A stretch of DNA of 64,000 nucleotides, taken from assembly GCF_002982315.1 (NCBI RefSeq), contig NZ_MWZD01000016.1:124001-188000 (forward strand). The letters run 5' to 3'. The DNA comes from Leucobacter massiliensis (GTDB taxonomy: Bacteria > Actinomycetota > Actinomycetes > Actinomycetales > Microbacteriaceae). Numbering within the stretch: the stretch's first letter is position 1; the number at the start of each line of letters is the position of its first letter. The notes beneath the pieces are model-generated. The model was not told the origin of the DNA. It worked only from the letters and a program-made list of their open reading frames with translations, and did not search any database. The position numbers and the translations under genes are program-made. Shown piece after piece: positions 7,769 to 17,145 of this stretch.

Positions 7769-8065
7769 GTGTCGGTTGCCATCAAGCCGCTCGAAGATCG
7801 TATCGTTATCAAGCAGGTCGAGGCAGAGCAGACCACCGCTTCCGGTCTCGTGATCCCCGACAGCGCGAAGGAGAAGCCGCAGGAGGGCGAGGTCGTCGCC
7901 GTCGGGCCCGGCCGCATCTCCGACAACGGCACCCGCATCCCGCTCGACGTGAGCGTGGGCGACCTCGTGATCTACTCGAAGTTCGGCGGCACCGAGGTGA
8001 AGGTCGGCGGCGACGACTACCTCGTCCTCTCCGCTCGCGACATTCTCGCGGTCGTCGAGCGCTGA
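7769..8065 (+). CDS. groES: Co-chaperonin GroES (Cpn10)
   Basis: 98 residues, the normal GroES length, beginning [20 protein letters not shown]. It has the mobile-loop region ([20 protein letters not shown]) and the conserved [15 protein letters not shown] strand. GroES caps the GroEL cage in the cytoplasm and assists protein folding. The GTG at 7769 is chosen because AAAGAGG (7756-7762) precedes it at the right distance. The CIRCE element upstream indicates HrcA-dependent heat-shock control. No groEL follows; the next gene is rarD, so the GroEL partner must be encoded elsewhere. Confidence 0.96.
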   Translation: MSVAIKPLEDRIVIKQVEAEQTTASGLVIPDSAKEKPQEGEVVAVGPGRISDNGTRIPLDVSVGDLVIYSKFGGTEVKVGGDDYLVLSARDILAVVER

Positions 8066-8108
8066 TCCGTTCCGCCCCGGCCGTTCCCGCGGCCGGATGA
8101 ACACCCCG

Positions 8109-8147
8109 AGCGGCCCCCCGATCCCCGGTGATCGGCGGGGCCGCTCG
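8109..8147 (+). terminator. Hairpin downstream of groES
   Basis: GAGCGGCCCCCCGATC (8109-8124) pairs with GATCGGCGGGGCCGCTC (8131-8147), with one bulged base, 44 bases after the groES stop. There is no T-run, as is common in high-GC Actinobacteria. Confidence 0.7.
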
Positions 8148-8184
8148 TGCGTCCGAGGCGACCCGCCGCCCTCCATCGAAGCCG

Positions 8185-8190
8185 TAGACT
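8185..8190 (+). promoter_or_regulatory. -10 box of a leaderless promoter, rarD
   Basis: TAGACT ends six bases before the GTG start at 8197, so transcription would begin at or next to the start codon. No ribosome site lies between. Confidence 0.65.
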
Positions 8191-8196
8191 GTCGCG

Positions 8197-9120
8197 GTGA
8201 CGCAAACTCGAGCAGGCCTCGCATACGGGCTGGGGGCGTATCTGCTGTGGGGCGTGTTCCCCTTCTACTTCGGCCTCATCTCGATGGTCGGGCCCCTCGA
8301 GGTCGTGCCCTGGCGGGTCGCCGCCACCCTCGTCTTCTGCGCGATCATCATCACCGCGACGCGGCGCTGGGGGCACGTCGGCCGCATCCTGCGCAGCCCG
8401 CGGCTGCTCGGCTGGTTCAGCCTCTCCTCGCTGCTGCTCTACGCGAACTGGCAGATCTTCATCATCGCCATCATGACCGGGCACGTGCTCGAGTCCTCGC
8501 TCGGCTACTTCATCAATCCGCTCTTCACGATCCTCATCGGCGTCGTCTTCCGCAAGGAGCGGCTCACCCGGCCCCAGTGGGTCGCGGTCGGCGTCGCCGC
8601 CGTCGGCGTGACCGTCGCGGCCATCGCCTACGGCTCGTTCCCCTGGATCGCCCTCGGCGTCGCAGTCTCCTTCGGGCTCTACGGCGCCGTGCACAAGCAC
8701 GCGGGCGAAGCCGTCGACGGAGTGACCGGGCTGACCGTCGAGACCATCGCCTCGCTTCCCGTCGCCGCGGCTCAGCTCCTCGCCGTCTCACTCATCGTCG
8801 GCATCAACGCCTTCTCCTTCGGCGCCGGGGTCACCGCGCTCGTCTTCGCCAGCGGGATCATGACCGCCGTGCCGCTGATCCTCTTCGGGGAGGGCACCCG
8901 CCGCTTACCGCTCGCCTACATGGGCTTCCTGCAGTTCCTCACGCCCATCCTCGGCTTCCTCTACGGCTACTTCGTGATGCACGAGGACATGCCGCTCAGC
9001 CGGTGGATCGGCTTCATCGCGGTGTGGATCGCGCTCACGATCCTGATCGCCGACATGATCGCCCAGCAGCGGCGCGCGTTTCGCCCACGGCGCAGCGGGC
9101 CCGCAGCGCGACTCCCGTAG
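8197..9120 (+). CDS. rarD: RarD-family EamA transporter
   Basis: 307 residues with about ten hydrophobic segments arranged as two EamA (DMT superfamily) repeats. The N-terminus, GLAYGLGAYLLWGVFPFYF, and the WRVAATLVFC and NWQIFIIAI segments are typical of RarD, an inner-membrane permease of uncertain substrate named after chloramphenicol-sensitivity proteins. The tail is basic (RRAFRPRRSG). The start is GTG 8197, set by the leaderless promoter six bases upstream. The guaB promoter overlaps its stop codon. Confidence 0.9.
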   Translation: MTQTRAGLAYGLGAYLLWGVFPFYFGLISMVGPLEVVPWRVAATLVFCAIIITATRRWGHVGRILRSPRLLGWFSLSSLLLYANWQIFIIAIMTGHVLESSLGYFINPLFTILIGVVFRKERLTRPQWVAVGVAAVGVTVAAIAYGSFPWIALGVAVSFGLYGAVHKHAGEAVDGVTGLTVETIASLPVAAAQLLAVSLIVGINAFSFGAGVTALVFASGIMTAVPLILFGEGTRRLPLAYMGFLQFLTPILGFLYGYFVMHEDMPLSRWIGFIAVWIALTILIADMIAQQRRAFRPRRSGPAARLP

Positions 9121-9123
9121 ACT
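9118..9123 (+). promoter_or_regulatory. -10 box upstream of guaB
   Basis: TAGACT overlaps the rarD stop codon and would give a guaB leader of roughly 65 bases. Confidence 0.5.
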
Positions 9124-9190
9124 TGCAGGGTGTGGGGGCCTGCTACCGCGACCCCTCCGACCCCGCAGGATCCAACCACAACACAGATGA

Positions 9191-10699
<1,509 letters not shown>

Positions 10700-10742
10700 T
10701 CCCGGCTCACCCGCCCTGGCGGGGCTTCCAGGCGGCCCCCGA

Positions 10743-10748
10743 TAGACT
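10743..10748 (+). promoter_or_regulatory. -10 box of a leaderless promoter, guaB3
   Basis: TAGACT ends six bases before the GTG at 10755. Confidence 0.65.
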
Positions 10749-10754
10749 GGGCGG

Positions 10755-11876
10755 GTGAGTAACGAGATCGAGATCGGCCGCGGCAAGCGCGCGAGGCGCG
10801 TCTACACCTTCGACGAGATCGGGATCGTGCCCACCCGGCGCACCCGCGACCCCGAGCTCGTCTCCACGGCCTGGTCGATCGACGCGTTCCAGTTCGAGAT
10901 CCCCGTGCTCGGCGCGCCGATGGACTCCGTCATGTCGCCCGCCACCGCCATCGAACTCGGCCGTCTCGGCGGTCTCGGCGTGCTCAACCTCGAAGGCCTG
11001 TGGACCCGGCACGAGGACCCGGAGCCGCTCCTCGCGGAGCTCGCCGGCATTCGCGACGAGGTCGCCGCCGTCAAGCGCATGCGTGAGCTCTACGCCGCCC
11101 CGATCCGGCCCGAGCTGATCCGCGCCCGCCTCGGCGAGATCCGCGAGGCCGGGGTCACGGTCGCCGGTGCGCTCTCGCCGCACCGCACCGCGCAGTTCAC
11201 CGAGACGGTCGTCGCCGCCGGCGTCGACCTCTTCGTGATCCGCGGCAACACCGTCTCCGCCGAGCACGTCGCCCGCGAAGGGCGCGAGACGCTCAACCTC
11301 AAGGAGTTCATCTACCAGCTCGACGTGCCCGTGATCGTCGGCGGCGCCGCGACCTACCAGTCGGCGCTCCACCTCATGCGCACCGGCGCCGCCGGCGTTC
11401 TCGTCGGCTTCGGGGGCGGCGCGTCCTCCACGACGCGTGCCACCCTCGGGATCCGCGCCCCCATGGCGACCGCCATCGCCGACGTCGCCGGGGCGCGCAG
11501 CGACTACCTCGACGAATCGGGCGGCCGCTACGTGCACGTCATCGCCGACGGCGGACTCGGCACCTCCGGCGACCTCATCAAGGCGATGGCCTGCGGTGCC
11601 GACGCCGTGATGCTCGGCGCCGCCCTCGCGAAGGCCTCCGACGCCCCCGGCCGCGGATGGCACTGGGGGCAGGAGGCCCACCACGAAGACCTGCCGCGCG
11701 GACGCCGCATGGCGGTCGAGGCGGTCGCCCCGCTCGCCGAGATCGTGAACGGGCCCGCCCACGTCGCCGACGGCAGCGCCAACCTTGTCGGCGCGCTGCG
11801 CCGCGCCATGGCCACCACCGGCTACTCGGAGCTGAAGAGCTTCCAGCGCATCGGCATCGTCTACGCCGAGCGGTAG
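10755..11876 (+). CDS. guaB3: GuaB3-family IMP dehydrogenase-related protein
   Basis: 373 residues beginning MSNEIEIGRGKRARRVYTFD, the signature start of the actinobacterial GuaB3 family. The IMPDH barrel is present but no CBS domains. The loop where IMPDH has its catalytic Cys reads VLVGFGGGASSTTRATLGI, so the nucleophile is replaced by Ser or Gly. The phosphate-binding part (YVHVIADGGLGTSGDLIKA) is kept. The activity of this protein is not settled from sequence; it may be non-catalytic or use another residue. It has its own leaderless promoter and directly precedes the SURF1 gene. Confidence 0.92.
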   Translation: MSNEIEIGRGKRARRVYTFDEIGIVPTRRTRDPELVSTAWSIDAFQFEIPVLGAPMDSVMSPATAIELGRLGGLGVLNLEGLWTRHEDPEPLLAELAGIRDEVAAVKRMRELYAAPIRPELIRARLGEIREAGVTVAGALSPHRTAQFTETVVAAGVDLFVIRGNTVSAEHVAREGRETLNLKEFIYQLDVPVIVGGAATYQSALHLMRTGAAGVLVGFGGGASSTTRATLGIRAPMATAIADVAGARSDYLDESGGRYVHVIADGGLGTSGDLIKAMACGADAVMLGAALAKASDAPGRGWHWGQEAHHEDLPRGRRMAVEAVAPLAEIVNGPAHVADGSANLVGALRRAMATTGYSELKSFQRIGIVYAER

Positions 11877-11887
11877 AGGCGGTCAGC

Positions 11888-12892
11888 GTGTCCAGCAGCA
11901 CACCGGGCGAGGCGCCCGCCGCGGAGCGCGCCGCCGATGCGGCGGCAGGCGGTGCGTCCCGGCGTCCCGAGTACCTGGGAGAGCCCACGCTCGGGCAGGT
12001 CATGCGCCGCCCCCGCTGGCTGCTCGCCCTGCTGTTCGCGCTCCTCGTCGCAGCCGTCTTCGCGTGGCTCGGCCAGTGGCAGATGGACAACGCCGTGCGC
12101 TCCGACGCCCAGATCGAAGTCGACACCGAGACGCCCCGCCCCCTCGACGAGCTGACACGGGCGGGCACCGGGGTCACCGACGCGGCCGCGGGCATGGTCG
12201 CGACCGTCGAGGGAACCCTCGTCCCCGGGGATTTCGGCGTCGTCGCCCCACGCCAGAACGGCGACGCGATGGGCGCCTGGGTCGTGGGGCACCTCGCGGT
12301 CGAGCCCTCGGAACCCGGATCCGACGCCACCGGCGGCGCCGGCGAGGGGCTCGCGGTGGCGATCGGGTGGGCGCCCGACGCTGAGCAGGCGCGGGCCGCC
12401 GCGCAGCGGCTCGATGAGGATCCCGCGCTCGCGGAGGCGCTGAGCTTCGAGGGACGGTTCATGCCCCCGGAGGGGCCGGTCGTCCCCGAGGCGGGGGAGG
12501 ATCCGCAGGCCCTGCGCGCGATGGTGCCCGCGCAGCTCGTCAACACCTGGGAGAGCGTGCCGGGCCCCGTCTACTCGGGGTACCTCGTCCTGCACCCCGC
12601 GGAGGACGGCGCCGCGGTGCTCGCAGCCGCCGGGCTCGACGCGATCGACTCCGTCCCGCCGGAACCCGCGCAGGCCGTCAACTGGCTCAACGTCTTCTAC
12701 GCCGTCGAGTGGATCGTGTTCGCGGGGTTTGCGGTGTTCTTGTGGTATCGCCTCACCCGAGACGCGTGGGAGAAGGAGCACGAGCTGCAGCTGCTGGCTG
12801 CGGCGGAGGCGGCCGAGGCGGGCGCTGCGGCCGAGGCGGGCGCTGCGGCCGAGGCGGCCGAGACGGGCGTTCCCCCAGTGACCGAAACGTAG
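11888..12892 (+). CDS. SURF1 family protein (cytochrome oxidase assembly)
   Basis: 334 residues from GTG 11888, preceded by AGAGGCGG. A cytoplasmic N-terminal tail leads to a membrane helix (RRPRWLLALLFALLVAAVFA) followed by the family motif WLGQWQMDNA. A long extracytoplasmic domain (VEGTLVPGDFGVVAPRQNG) and a second helix (YAVEWIVFAGFAVFLWYRL) follow; this two-helix layout is typical of SURF1, which helps haem-copper oxidase assembly. The C-terminus is a low-complexity Ala/Glu repeat. A far upstream in-frame start exists only inside guaB3 and was rejected. Confidence 0.9.
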   Translation: MSSSTPGEAPAAERAADAAAGGASRRPEYLGEPTLGQVMRRPRWLLALLFALLVAAVFAWLGQWQMDNAVRSDAQIEVDTETPRPLDELTRAGTGVTDAAAGMVATVEGTLVPGDFGVVAPRQNGDAMGAWVVGHLAVEPSEPGSDATGGAGEGLAVAIGWAPDAEQARAAAQRLDEDPALAEALSFEGRFMPPEGPVVPEAGEDPQALRAMVPAQLVNTWESVPGPVYSGYLVLHPAEDGAAVLAAAGLDAIDSVPPEPAQAVNWLNVFYAVEWIVFAGFAVFLWYRLTRDAWEKEHELQLLAAAEAAEAGAAAEAGAAAEAAETGVPPVTET

Positions 12893-12895
12893 AAT
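12890..12895 (+). promoter_or_regulatory. -10 box of a leaderless promoter, DUF3817 gene
   Basis: TAGAAT overlaps the SURF1 stop codon and ends seven bases before ATG 12903. It also overlaps the alternative ATG at 12894, which argues against that start. Confidence 0.65.
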
Positions 12896-12902
12896 GGGGA
12901 TC

Positions 12903-13367
12903 ATGCAGCTGCAGCCGAAGCCCTCCGACTATCCCCGCATTCGCAAGGCCCTCGGGCTCTACAAGGTGACCTCGGTGATCACCGGGGTGATGCTCCTGCT
13001 GCTGTGCGCCGTGATGGTGATGAAGTACGGCTTCGGGGTGCAGCTCTTCCTCTTCACGCCGGATGCCGCAGCCGAGTTCGTGCCGATCCCGCCCGAGGGG
13101 CTCGAGGCCGAGTTTAAGCCGGAGGGCTTCGACCTGTTCCGCGCCTTCCTCATCGCGCACGGCTGGTTCTACGTCGTCTACCTCGTCTCGGACTTCCTGC
13201 TCTGGAGCCCGATGCGCTGGCCGTTCTGGCGTTTCCTCGTGATCGCGCTCGGCGGCGTCATCCCCTTCCTGTCGTTCTTCCTGGAGGCGCGCAACGTGCG
13301 CGAGGTGAACGCCTTCCTCGCCGCGAAGGAGGCGGAGGCGGCGACGGCCGGGGCCGCAGGAGCGTAG
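12903..13367 (+). CDS. DUF3817 membrane protein
   Basis: 154 residues with three hydrophobic stretches (LYKVTSVITGVMLLLLCAVM; FLIAHGWFYVVYLVSDFLL; FWRFLVIALGGVIPFLSFF), the DUF3817 pattern. Members are small membrane proteins of unknown function that commonly precede guaA in Actinobacteria, as here. I chose ATG 12903 rather than the in-frame ATG 12894 because a -10 box covers 12890-12895, implying a leaderless transcript starting near 12903. Confidence 0.88.
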   Translation: MQLQPKPSDYPRIRKALGLYKVTSVITGVMLLLLCAVMVMKYGFGVQLFLFTPDAAAEFVPIPPEGLEAEFKPEGFDLFRAFLIAHGWFYVVYLVSDFLLWSPMRWPFWRFLVIALGGVIPFLSFFLEARNVREVNAFLAAKEAEAATAGAAGA

Positions 13368-13465
13368 CCGGCGCCCATCCTCCGGAGTCGTCCGGCCGGT
13401 TGCGGCAGGACGCTCCTGTGCGCCGGCAGTGTTCCGGCGCGTCGGAGCGTGTCGCCGGTCCCCGG

Positions 13466-13471
13466 TAGAAT
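13466..13471 (+). promoter_or_regulatory. -10 box upstream of guaA
   Basis: TAGAAT, about 35 bases before ATG 13506, giving a short leader that carries the AAAGG ribosome site. Confidence 0.55.
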
Positions 13472-13505
13472 TAATGATCGAGCTTCCCGAACTGAAAGGC
13501 CGGTA

Positions 13506-15089
13506 ATGGCAGAACTCAGTGACACCGGGCACCGCCCGGTTCTCGTCGTCGACTTCGGCGCGCAGTACGCGCAGCTGATCGCCCGCCGCGTGCGCGAGGC
13601 CGGGGTGTACTCCGAGCTGGTGCCGCACACGATCACCGCGGCGGAGGTCGAGGCGAAGCGGCCGCTGGGCATCGTGCTCTCCGGCGGACCGTCCTCCGTG
13701 TATGCGGAGGGCGCACCGCAGTTCGACGAGCGCGTCTTCGAGCTCGGGATCCCGGTGCTCGGCATCTGCTACGGCTTCCAGGTGATGGCGCGCGCGCTCG
13801 GCGGGCGCGTCGGGCACACGGGCGACCGCGAATACGGGGCGACCGAGGCTCAGGTGCTCAGCGGCGGCGGGGCGATCCTGGGCGGCCAGCCGGAGACGCA
13901 GCAGGTGTGGATGAGCCACGGCGACGCCGTGCAGGAGGCGCCGGAGGGCTTCGAGGTGCTCGCGCGCACCGCCGTCACGCCCGTCGCCGCCTTCGGCTCG
14001 CCCGAGAAGCGCATGTACGGGGTGCAGTGGCACCCCGAGGTGCGGCACTCCGACTACGGGCAGCGGATCCTCGAGAGCTTCCTGCACCACGTCGCCGACA
14101 TCACGCCGGACTGGAACCCGGGCAATGTGATCGCCGAGCAGGTGGCGCGCATTCGCGAGCAGGTGGGCGGCGCCCGCGTCATCTCCGCCCTCTCCGGCGG
14201 CGTGGACTCGGCGGTGTCGACCGCGCTCGTGCACGAGGCGATCGGGGATCAGCTCACGGCGGTGTTCGTGGACCACGGCCTGCTGCGCAAGGGCGAGCGC
14301 GAGCAGGTGGAGCGCGACTACGTCGCCTCGACCGGCGTCCACCTCATCACGGTCGACGCGGCCGACACCTTCCTCGGCCACCTGGCGGGCGTCACCGACC
14401 CCGAGGAGAAGCGCAAGATCATCGGCCGCGAGTTCATCCGCGCCTTCGAGCAGGTGCAGCGCGATCTCGTCGCCGAGGCGAAGGCCGAGGGGGAGCAGGT
14501 CAAGTTCCTCGTGCAGGGCACGCTGTACCCCGATGTCGTGGAGTCGGGCGGCGGGGCCGGCACGGCCAACATCAAGTCGCACCACAATGTGGGCGGCCTG
14601 CCCGACGACCTCGACTTCGAGCTGATCGAGCCGCTGCGAGCGCTGTTCAAGGACGAGGTGCGCGCGATCGGCCGCGAACTCGGGATCCCCGAGGCGATCG
14701 TGGGCCGCCAGCCGTTCCCGGGTCCCGGGCTCGGCATCCGGATCGTGGGGGAGGTGACGCGGGAGCGCCTGGAGGTGCTGCGCGAGGCCGACGCGATCGC
14801 CCGCGAGGAGCTGACGCTCGCCGGCCTCGACGCGGAGATCTGGCAGTGCCCGGTGGTGCTGCTCGCGGATGTGCGCTCGGTGGGCGTGCAGGGCGACGGC
14901 CGCACCTACGGCCACCCCATCGTGCTGCGTCCGGTCTCCTCCGAGGACGCCATGACCGCCGACTGGACCCGCGTCCCCTACGAGGTGCTCGCCCGCATCT
15001 CGAACCGCATCACCAACCAGGTGCCCGAGGTCAACCGCGTCGTCCTCGACGTCACCTCGAAGCCGCCGGGAACCATCGAGTGGGAGTGA
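13506..15089 (+). CDS. guaA: GMP synthase (glutamine-hydrolysing)
   Basis: 527 residues. GuaA converts XMP to GMP using ATP and ammonia from glutamine. The N-terminal class I amidotransferase has the nucleophile in LGICYGFQ and the His/Glu of VQWHPEV. The ATP-pyrophosphatase domain has the PP-loop [12 protein letters not shown] and the C-terminal dimerisation domain ends [17 protein letters not shown], the standard terminus. ATG 13506 is favoured over GTG 13449 because AAAGG lies nine bases upstream and the protein then starts at normal family length. Together with guaB this completes IMP to GMP. Confidence 0.98.
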   Translation: MAELSDTGHRPVLVVDFGAQYAQLIARRVREAGVYSELVPHTITAAEVEAKRPLGIVLSGGPSSVYAEGAPQFDERVFELGIPVLGICYGFQVMARALGGRVGHTGDREYGATEAQVLSGGGAILGGQPETQQVWMSHGDAVQEAPEGFEVLARTAVTPVAAFGSPEKRMYGVQWHPEVRHSDYGQRILESFLHHVADITPDWNPGNVIAEQVARIREQVGGARVISALSGGVDSAVSTALVHEAIGDQLTAVFVDHGLLRKGEREQVERDYVASTGVHLITVDAADTFLGHLAGVTDPEEKRKIIGREFIRAFEQVQRDLVAEAKAEGEQVKFLVQGTLYPDVVESGGGAGTANIKSHHNVGGLPDDLDFELIEPLRALFKDEVRAIGRELGIPEAIVGRQPFPGPGLGIRIVGEVTRERLEVLREADAIAREELTLAGLDAEIWQCPVVLLADVRSVGVQGDGRTYGHPIVLRPVSSEDAMTADWTRVPYEVLARISNRITNQVPEVNRVVLDVTSKPPGTIEWE

Positions 15090-15092
15090 GCC

Positions 15093-16061
15093 GTGCCTGA
15101 CTCACAGAACAACCGCGTCGCCGTCTATCTCGACTTCGACAACATCGTCCTCTCCTGGTACGACCGGGTGCACGGCCGCAACTCCTTCGCGCGGGACCGG
15201 CAGCGCATCGCCGAGGATCCGGGCGATCCGGAGATCGCGGAGCGCTTGAGGGCGGCGGTGATCGACGTGGGCGCGATCATCGACTACGCCTCCTCGTTCG
15301 GCACGCTGGTGCTGACGCGCGCCTATGCCGACTGGTCGGCGCCGATCAACGCCGAGTATCGTTCGCAGCTGGTGGCGCGCGCCGTCGATCTGGTTCAGCT
15401 GTTTCCCGCGGCGGCGTACGCGAAGAACGGGGCGGACATCCGTCTCGCGGTCGACGCGGTGGAAGACATGTTCCGGCTCGACGATCTGACGCACGTGGTG
15501 ATCGTGGGCGGCGACTCCGACTACGTGCCGCTGGCGCAGCGCTGCAAGCGGCTCGGCCGCTACGTGGTCGGGGTCGGCGTGGCGGGCTCGACGGCGAAGT
15601 CGCTGACGGCGGCCTGCGACGAGTTCGCCTCCTACGACGCGCTTCCGGGCGTCGGGCGCGTGGAGCGGCCGGAGCGGGCCGCCGAGGCGCCGCCGGCGAA
15701 GCGCCAGCGGCGCGCGAAGGGGGAGAGCGCTCCCGAGCCGGCGCCTCCGGTGCCGGAGTCGGGCAGCCCGGAGGGCGCGACGGAGGACGAGGAGCCGCAC
15801 GAGTCGGCCGAGGATCGCGACATCGCGGTGACCGGCCTGCTGATCCGGGCGCTCTGGCTGAGCCACGACAAGGACGACAGCGGCTGGCTCTACAGTTCGG
15901 CGGTGAAGCAGCAGATGCGCCGCATGGATCCTTCGTTCAGCGAGAAGGCGCTCGGTTTCCGCTCGTTCTCCGACTTCCTGAAGTCCCGCTCCGATGTCGT
16001 GGAGCTGGAAGAGTCTGGGCACGAGCGGCTGGTGCGTCTCGCGGAGCAGCCGGGCGACTGA
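15093..16061 (+). CDS. NYN-domain (PIN-like) protein with C-terminal OST-HTH/LOTUS domain
   Basis: 322 residues from GTG 15093, three bases after guaA and probably co-transcribed. The N-terminal ~190 residues form a LabA-like NYN nuclease domain: YLDFDNIVLSWYDR, NGADIRLAVDAVEDMF and VIVGGDSDYVPLAQRCK carry the acidic residues expected of a metal-dependent PIN-type RNase. A low-complexity linker follows, then a region (ALWLSHDKDDSGWLYSSAVK to HERLVRL) that matches the OST-HTH/LOTUS fold, an RNA-binding module often fused to NYN. An RNA-processing role is likely; the target is unknown. Confidence 0.88.
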   Translation: MPDSQNNRVAVYLDFDNIVLSWYDRVHGRNSFARDRQRIAEDPGDPEIAERLRAAVIDVGAIIDYASSFGTLVLTRAYADWSAPINAEYRSQLVARAVDLVQLFPAAAYAKNGADIRLAVDAVEDMFRLDDLTHVVIVGGDSDYVPLAQRCKRLGRYVVGVGVAGSTAKSLTAACDEFASYDALPGVGRVERPERAAEAPPAKRQRRAKGESAPEPAPPVPESGSPEGATEDEEPHESAEDRDIAVTGLLIRALWLSHDKDDSGWLYSSAVKQQMRRMDPSFSEKALGFRSFSDFLKSRSDVVELEESGHERLVRLAEQPGD

Positions 16062-16091
16062 GCCGTGCTCCCCTGGCGGGGGCACAGAGAC

Positions 16092-16125
16092 GAGGAGGGG
16101 GTCCGGCGTGCCGGACCCCCTCCTC
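16092..16125. terminator. Bidirectional terminator between NYN gene and Bax-inhibitor gene
   Basis: Perfect 16-bp inverted repeat: GAGGAGGGGGTCCGGC (16092-16107) and its reverse complement (16110-16125), between two convergent genes. Confidence 0.85.
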
Positions 16126-16156
16126 TGCGTTCTGCGGCGCGCTTCGCGCCCCCGGC

Positions 16157-16975
16157 TCAGTCGCCGCGCAGGATCGCGAGGATGCGCAGGATCTCGACAT
16201 AGAGCCAGATCAGGGTGACCATGAGGCCGAAGGCCGCCGACCAGGCCCACTTCTCGGGGACGCGGTTCTTCACGCCGTTCTGGATGAGCTCGAAGTCCAT
16301 GACGAGGGAGTAGGAGGCGAGCAGCACGGCGAGCAGGCCGATGGCGACGCCGAGCCAGCCGGACCGCATGCCCCAGCCGTCCGCTCCGGGGACGAACATG
16401 ACCATCACGAAGTTGACGAGCGAGAAGACGGCGTAGCCGATGATCGCGACGAAGAAGATCTTGTTGAGGCGCGGGCTGGTGCGGATCTTGCCGCTGCGGA
16501 AGAGCACGAGCACCACCGCGAACACCGAGAGGGTGCCGATCACGGCCTGCGAGACGATCCCGGACCAGCGGGCCTCGAAGATGCCGGAGATGCCGCCGAG
16601 GAAGACGCCCTGGAAGACGGCGTAGAGCACGATGAGCGGGACGCTCGGCTCCTTCTTGAAGGCGTTGACCAGGCCGAGCACGAGGCCGGCGATCGCGGCC
16701 GGCAGCGCCAGGAGCGGCATGAACCAGCCGACCGCCGCGGTCGCGAGGACGATGAGGAAGAGCATCGCCGTCTTCGAGATCGTGTTCTCGTAGGTCATCG
16801 GCCGGTCGGAGGGGGTGATGGCGGGCGGCTGCTCGAAGCCGCCCTGCGTCGCCGGGGTGTCGATTCCGGGCCGCTGCGTCTGCGCTGCGGGCTGATCGTA
16901 GATGCGGCGCAGCTCATCGGCTGACAGGGTCTTGCCGTTGAGAGCCGGGTTGTTGCTGAGTGCCGGATTGCTCAT
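16157..16975 (-). CDS. Bax inhibitor-1/YccA family membrane protein
   Basis: 272 residues from the ATG at 16975. A hydrophilic N-terminus (MSNPALSNNPALNGKTLSAD, with a Pro-rich linker) leads to seven hydrophobic segments, from KTAMLFLIVLATAAVGWFM to GLMVTLIWLYVEILRILAIL. The pattern is that of actinobacterial BI-1/YccA-like proteins, which are membrane proteins of poorly defined function in bacteria. An upstream in-frame start at 17071 was rejected: the extra residues are unlike the family and a ribosome site (GGAAAGGAT on the minus strand) sits just before 16975. Confidence 0.93.
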   Translation of the reverse strand: MSNPALSNNPALNGKTLSADELRRIYDQPAAQTQRPGIDTPATQGGFEQPPAITPSDRPMTYENTISKTAMLFLIVLATAAVGWFMPLLALPAAIAGLVLGLVNAFKKEPSVPLIVLYAVFQGVFLGGISGIFEARWSGIVSQAVIGTLSVFAVVLVLFRSGKIRTSPRLNKIFFVAIIGYAVFSLVNFVMVMFVPGADGWGMRSGWLGVAIGLLAVLLASYSLVMDFELIQNGVKNRVPEKWAWSAAFGLMVTLIWLYVEILRILAILRGD

Positions 16976-17063
16976 GCGTCGGAATCCTTTCCTGGCGTAT
17001 GGGTCTGGGCACAGCCTAGCGGTTCGGCCCCCGGAACCGGCTGTGACTTCGCGCTCGATGAAC

Positions 17064-17113
17064 GGGCTCATCGCGCCGGCTCATCGCGCGGGCTCATCGC
17101 GCCGGCTCATCGC
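17064..17113. repeat. 26-bp tandem repeat, about 1.9 copies
   Basis: The 26-base unit starting GGGCTCATCGCGCCGG occurs at 17064-17089 and again at 17090-17113. Each unit itself is two near-identical 13-mers ending GGCTCATCGC. It lies between the divergent Bax-inhibitor and phosphodiesterase genes, just upstream of the latter's -10 box. Confidence 0.8.
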
Positions 17114-17132
17114 ACGGCCGGGTGGCCCGACG

Positions 17133-17138
17133 TAGGCT
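17133..17138 (+). promoter_or_regulatory. -10 box of a near-leaderless promoter, phosphodiesterase gene
   Basis: TAGGCT ends seven bases before ATG 17146. Confidence 0.55.
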
Positions 17139-17145
17139 GGGGATC

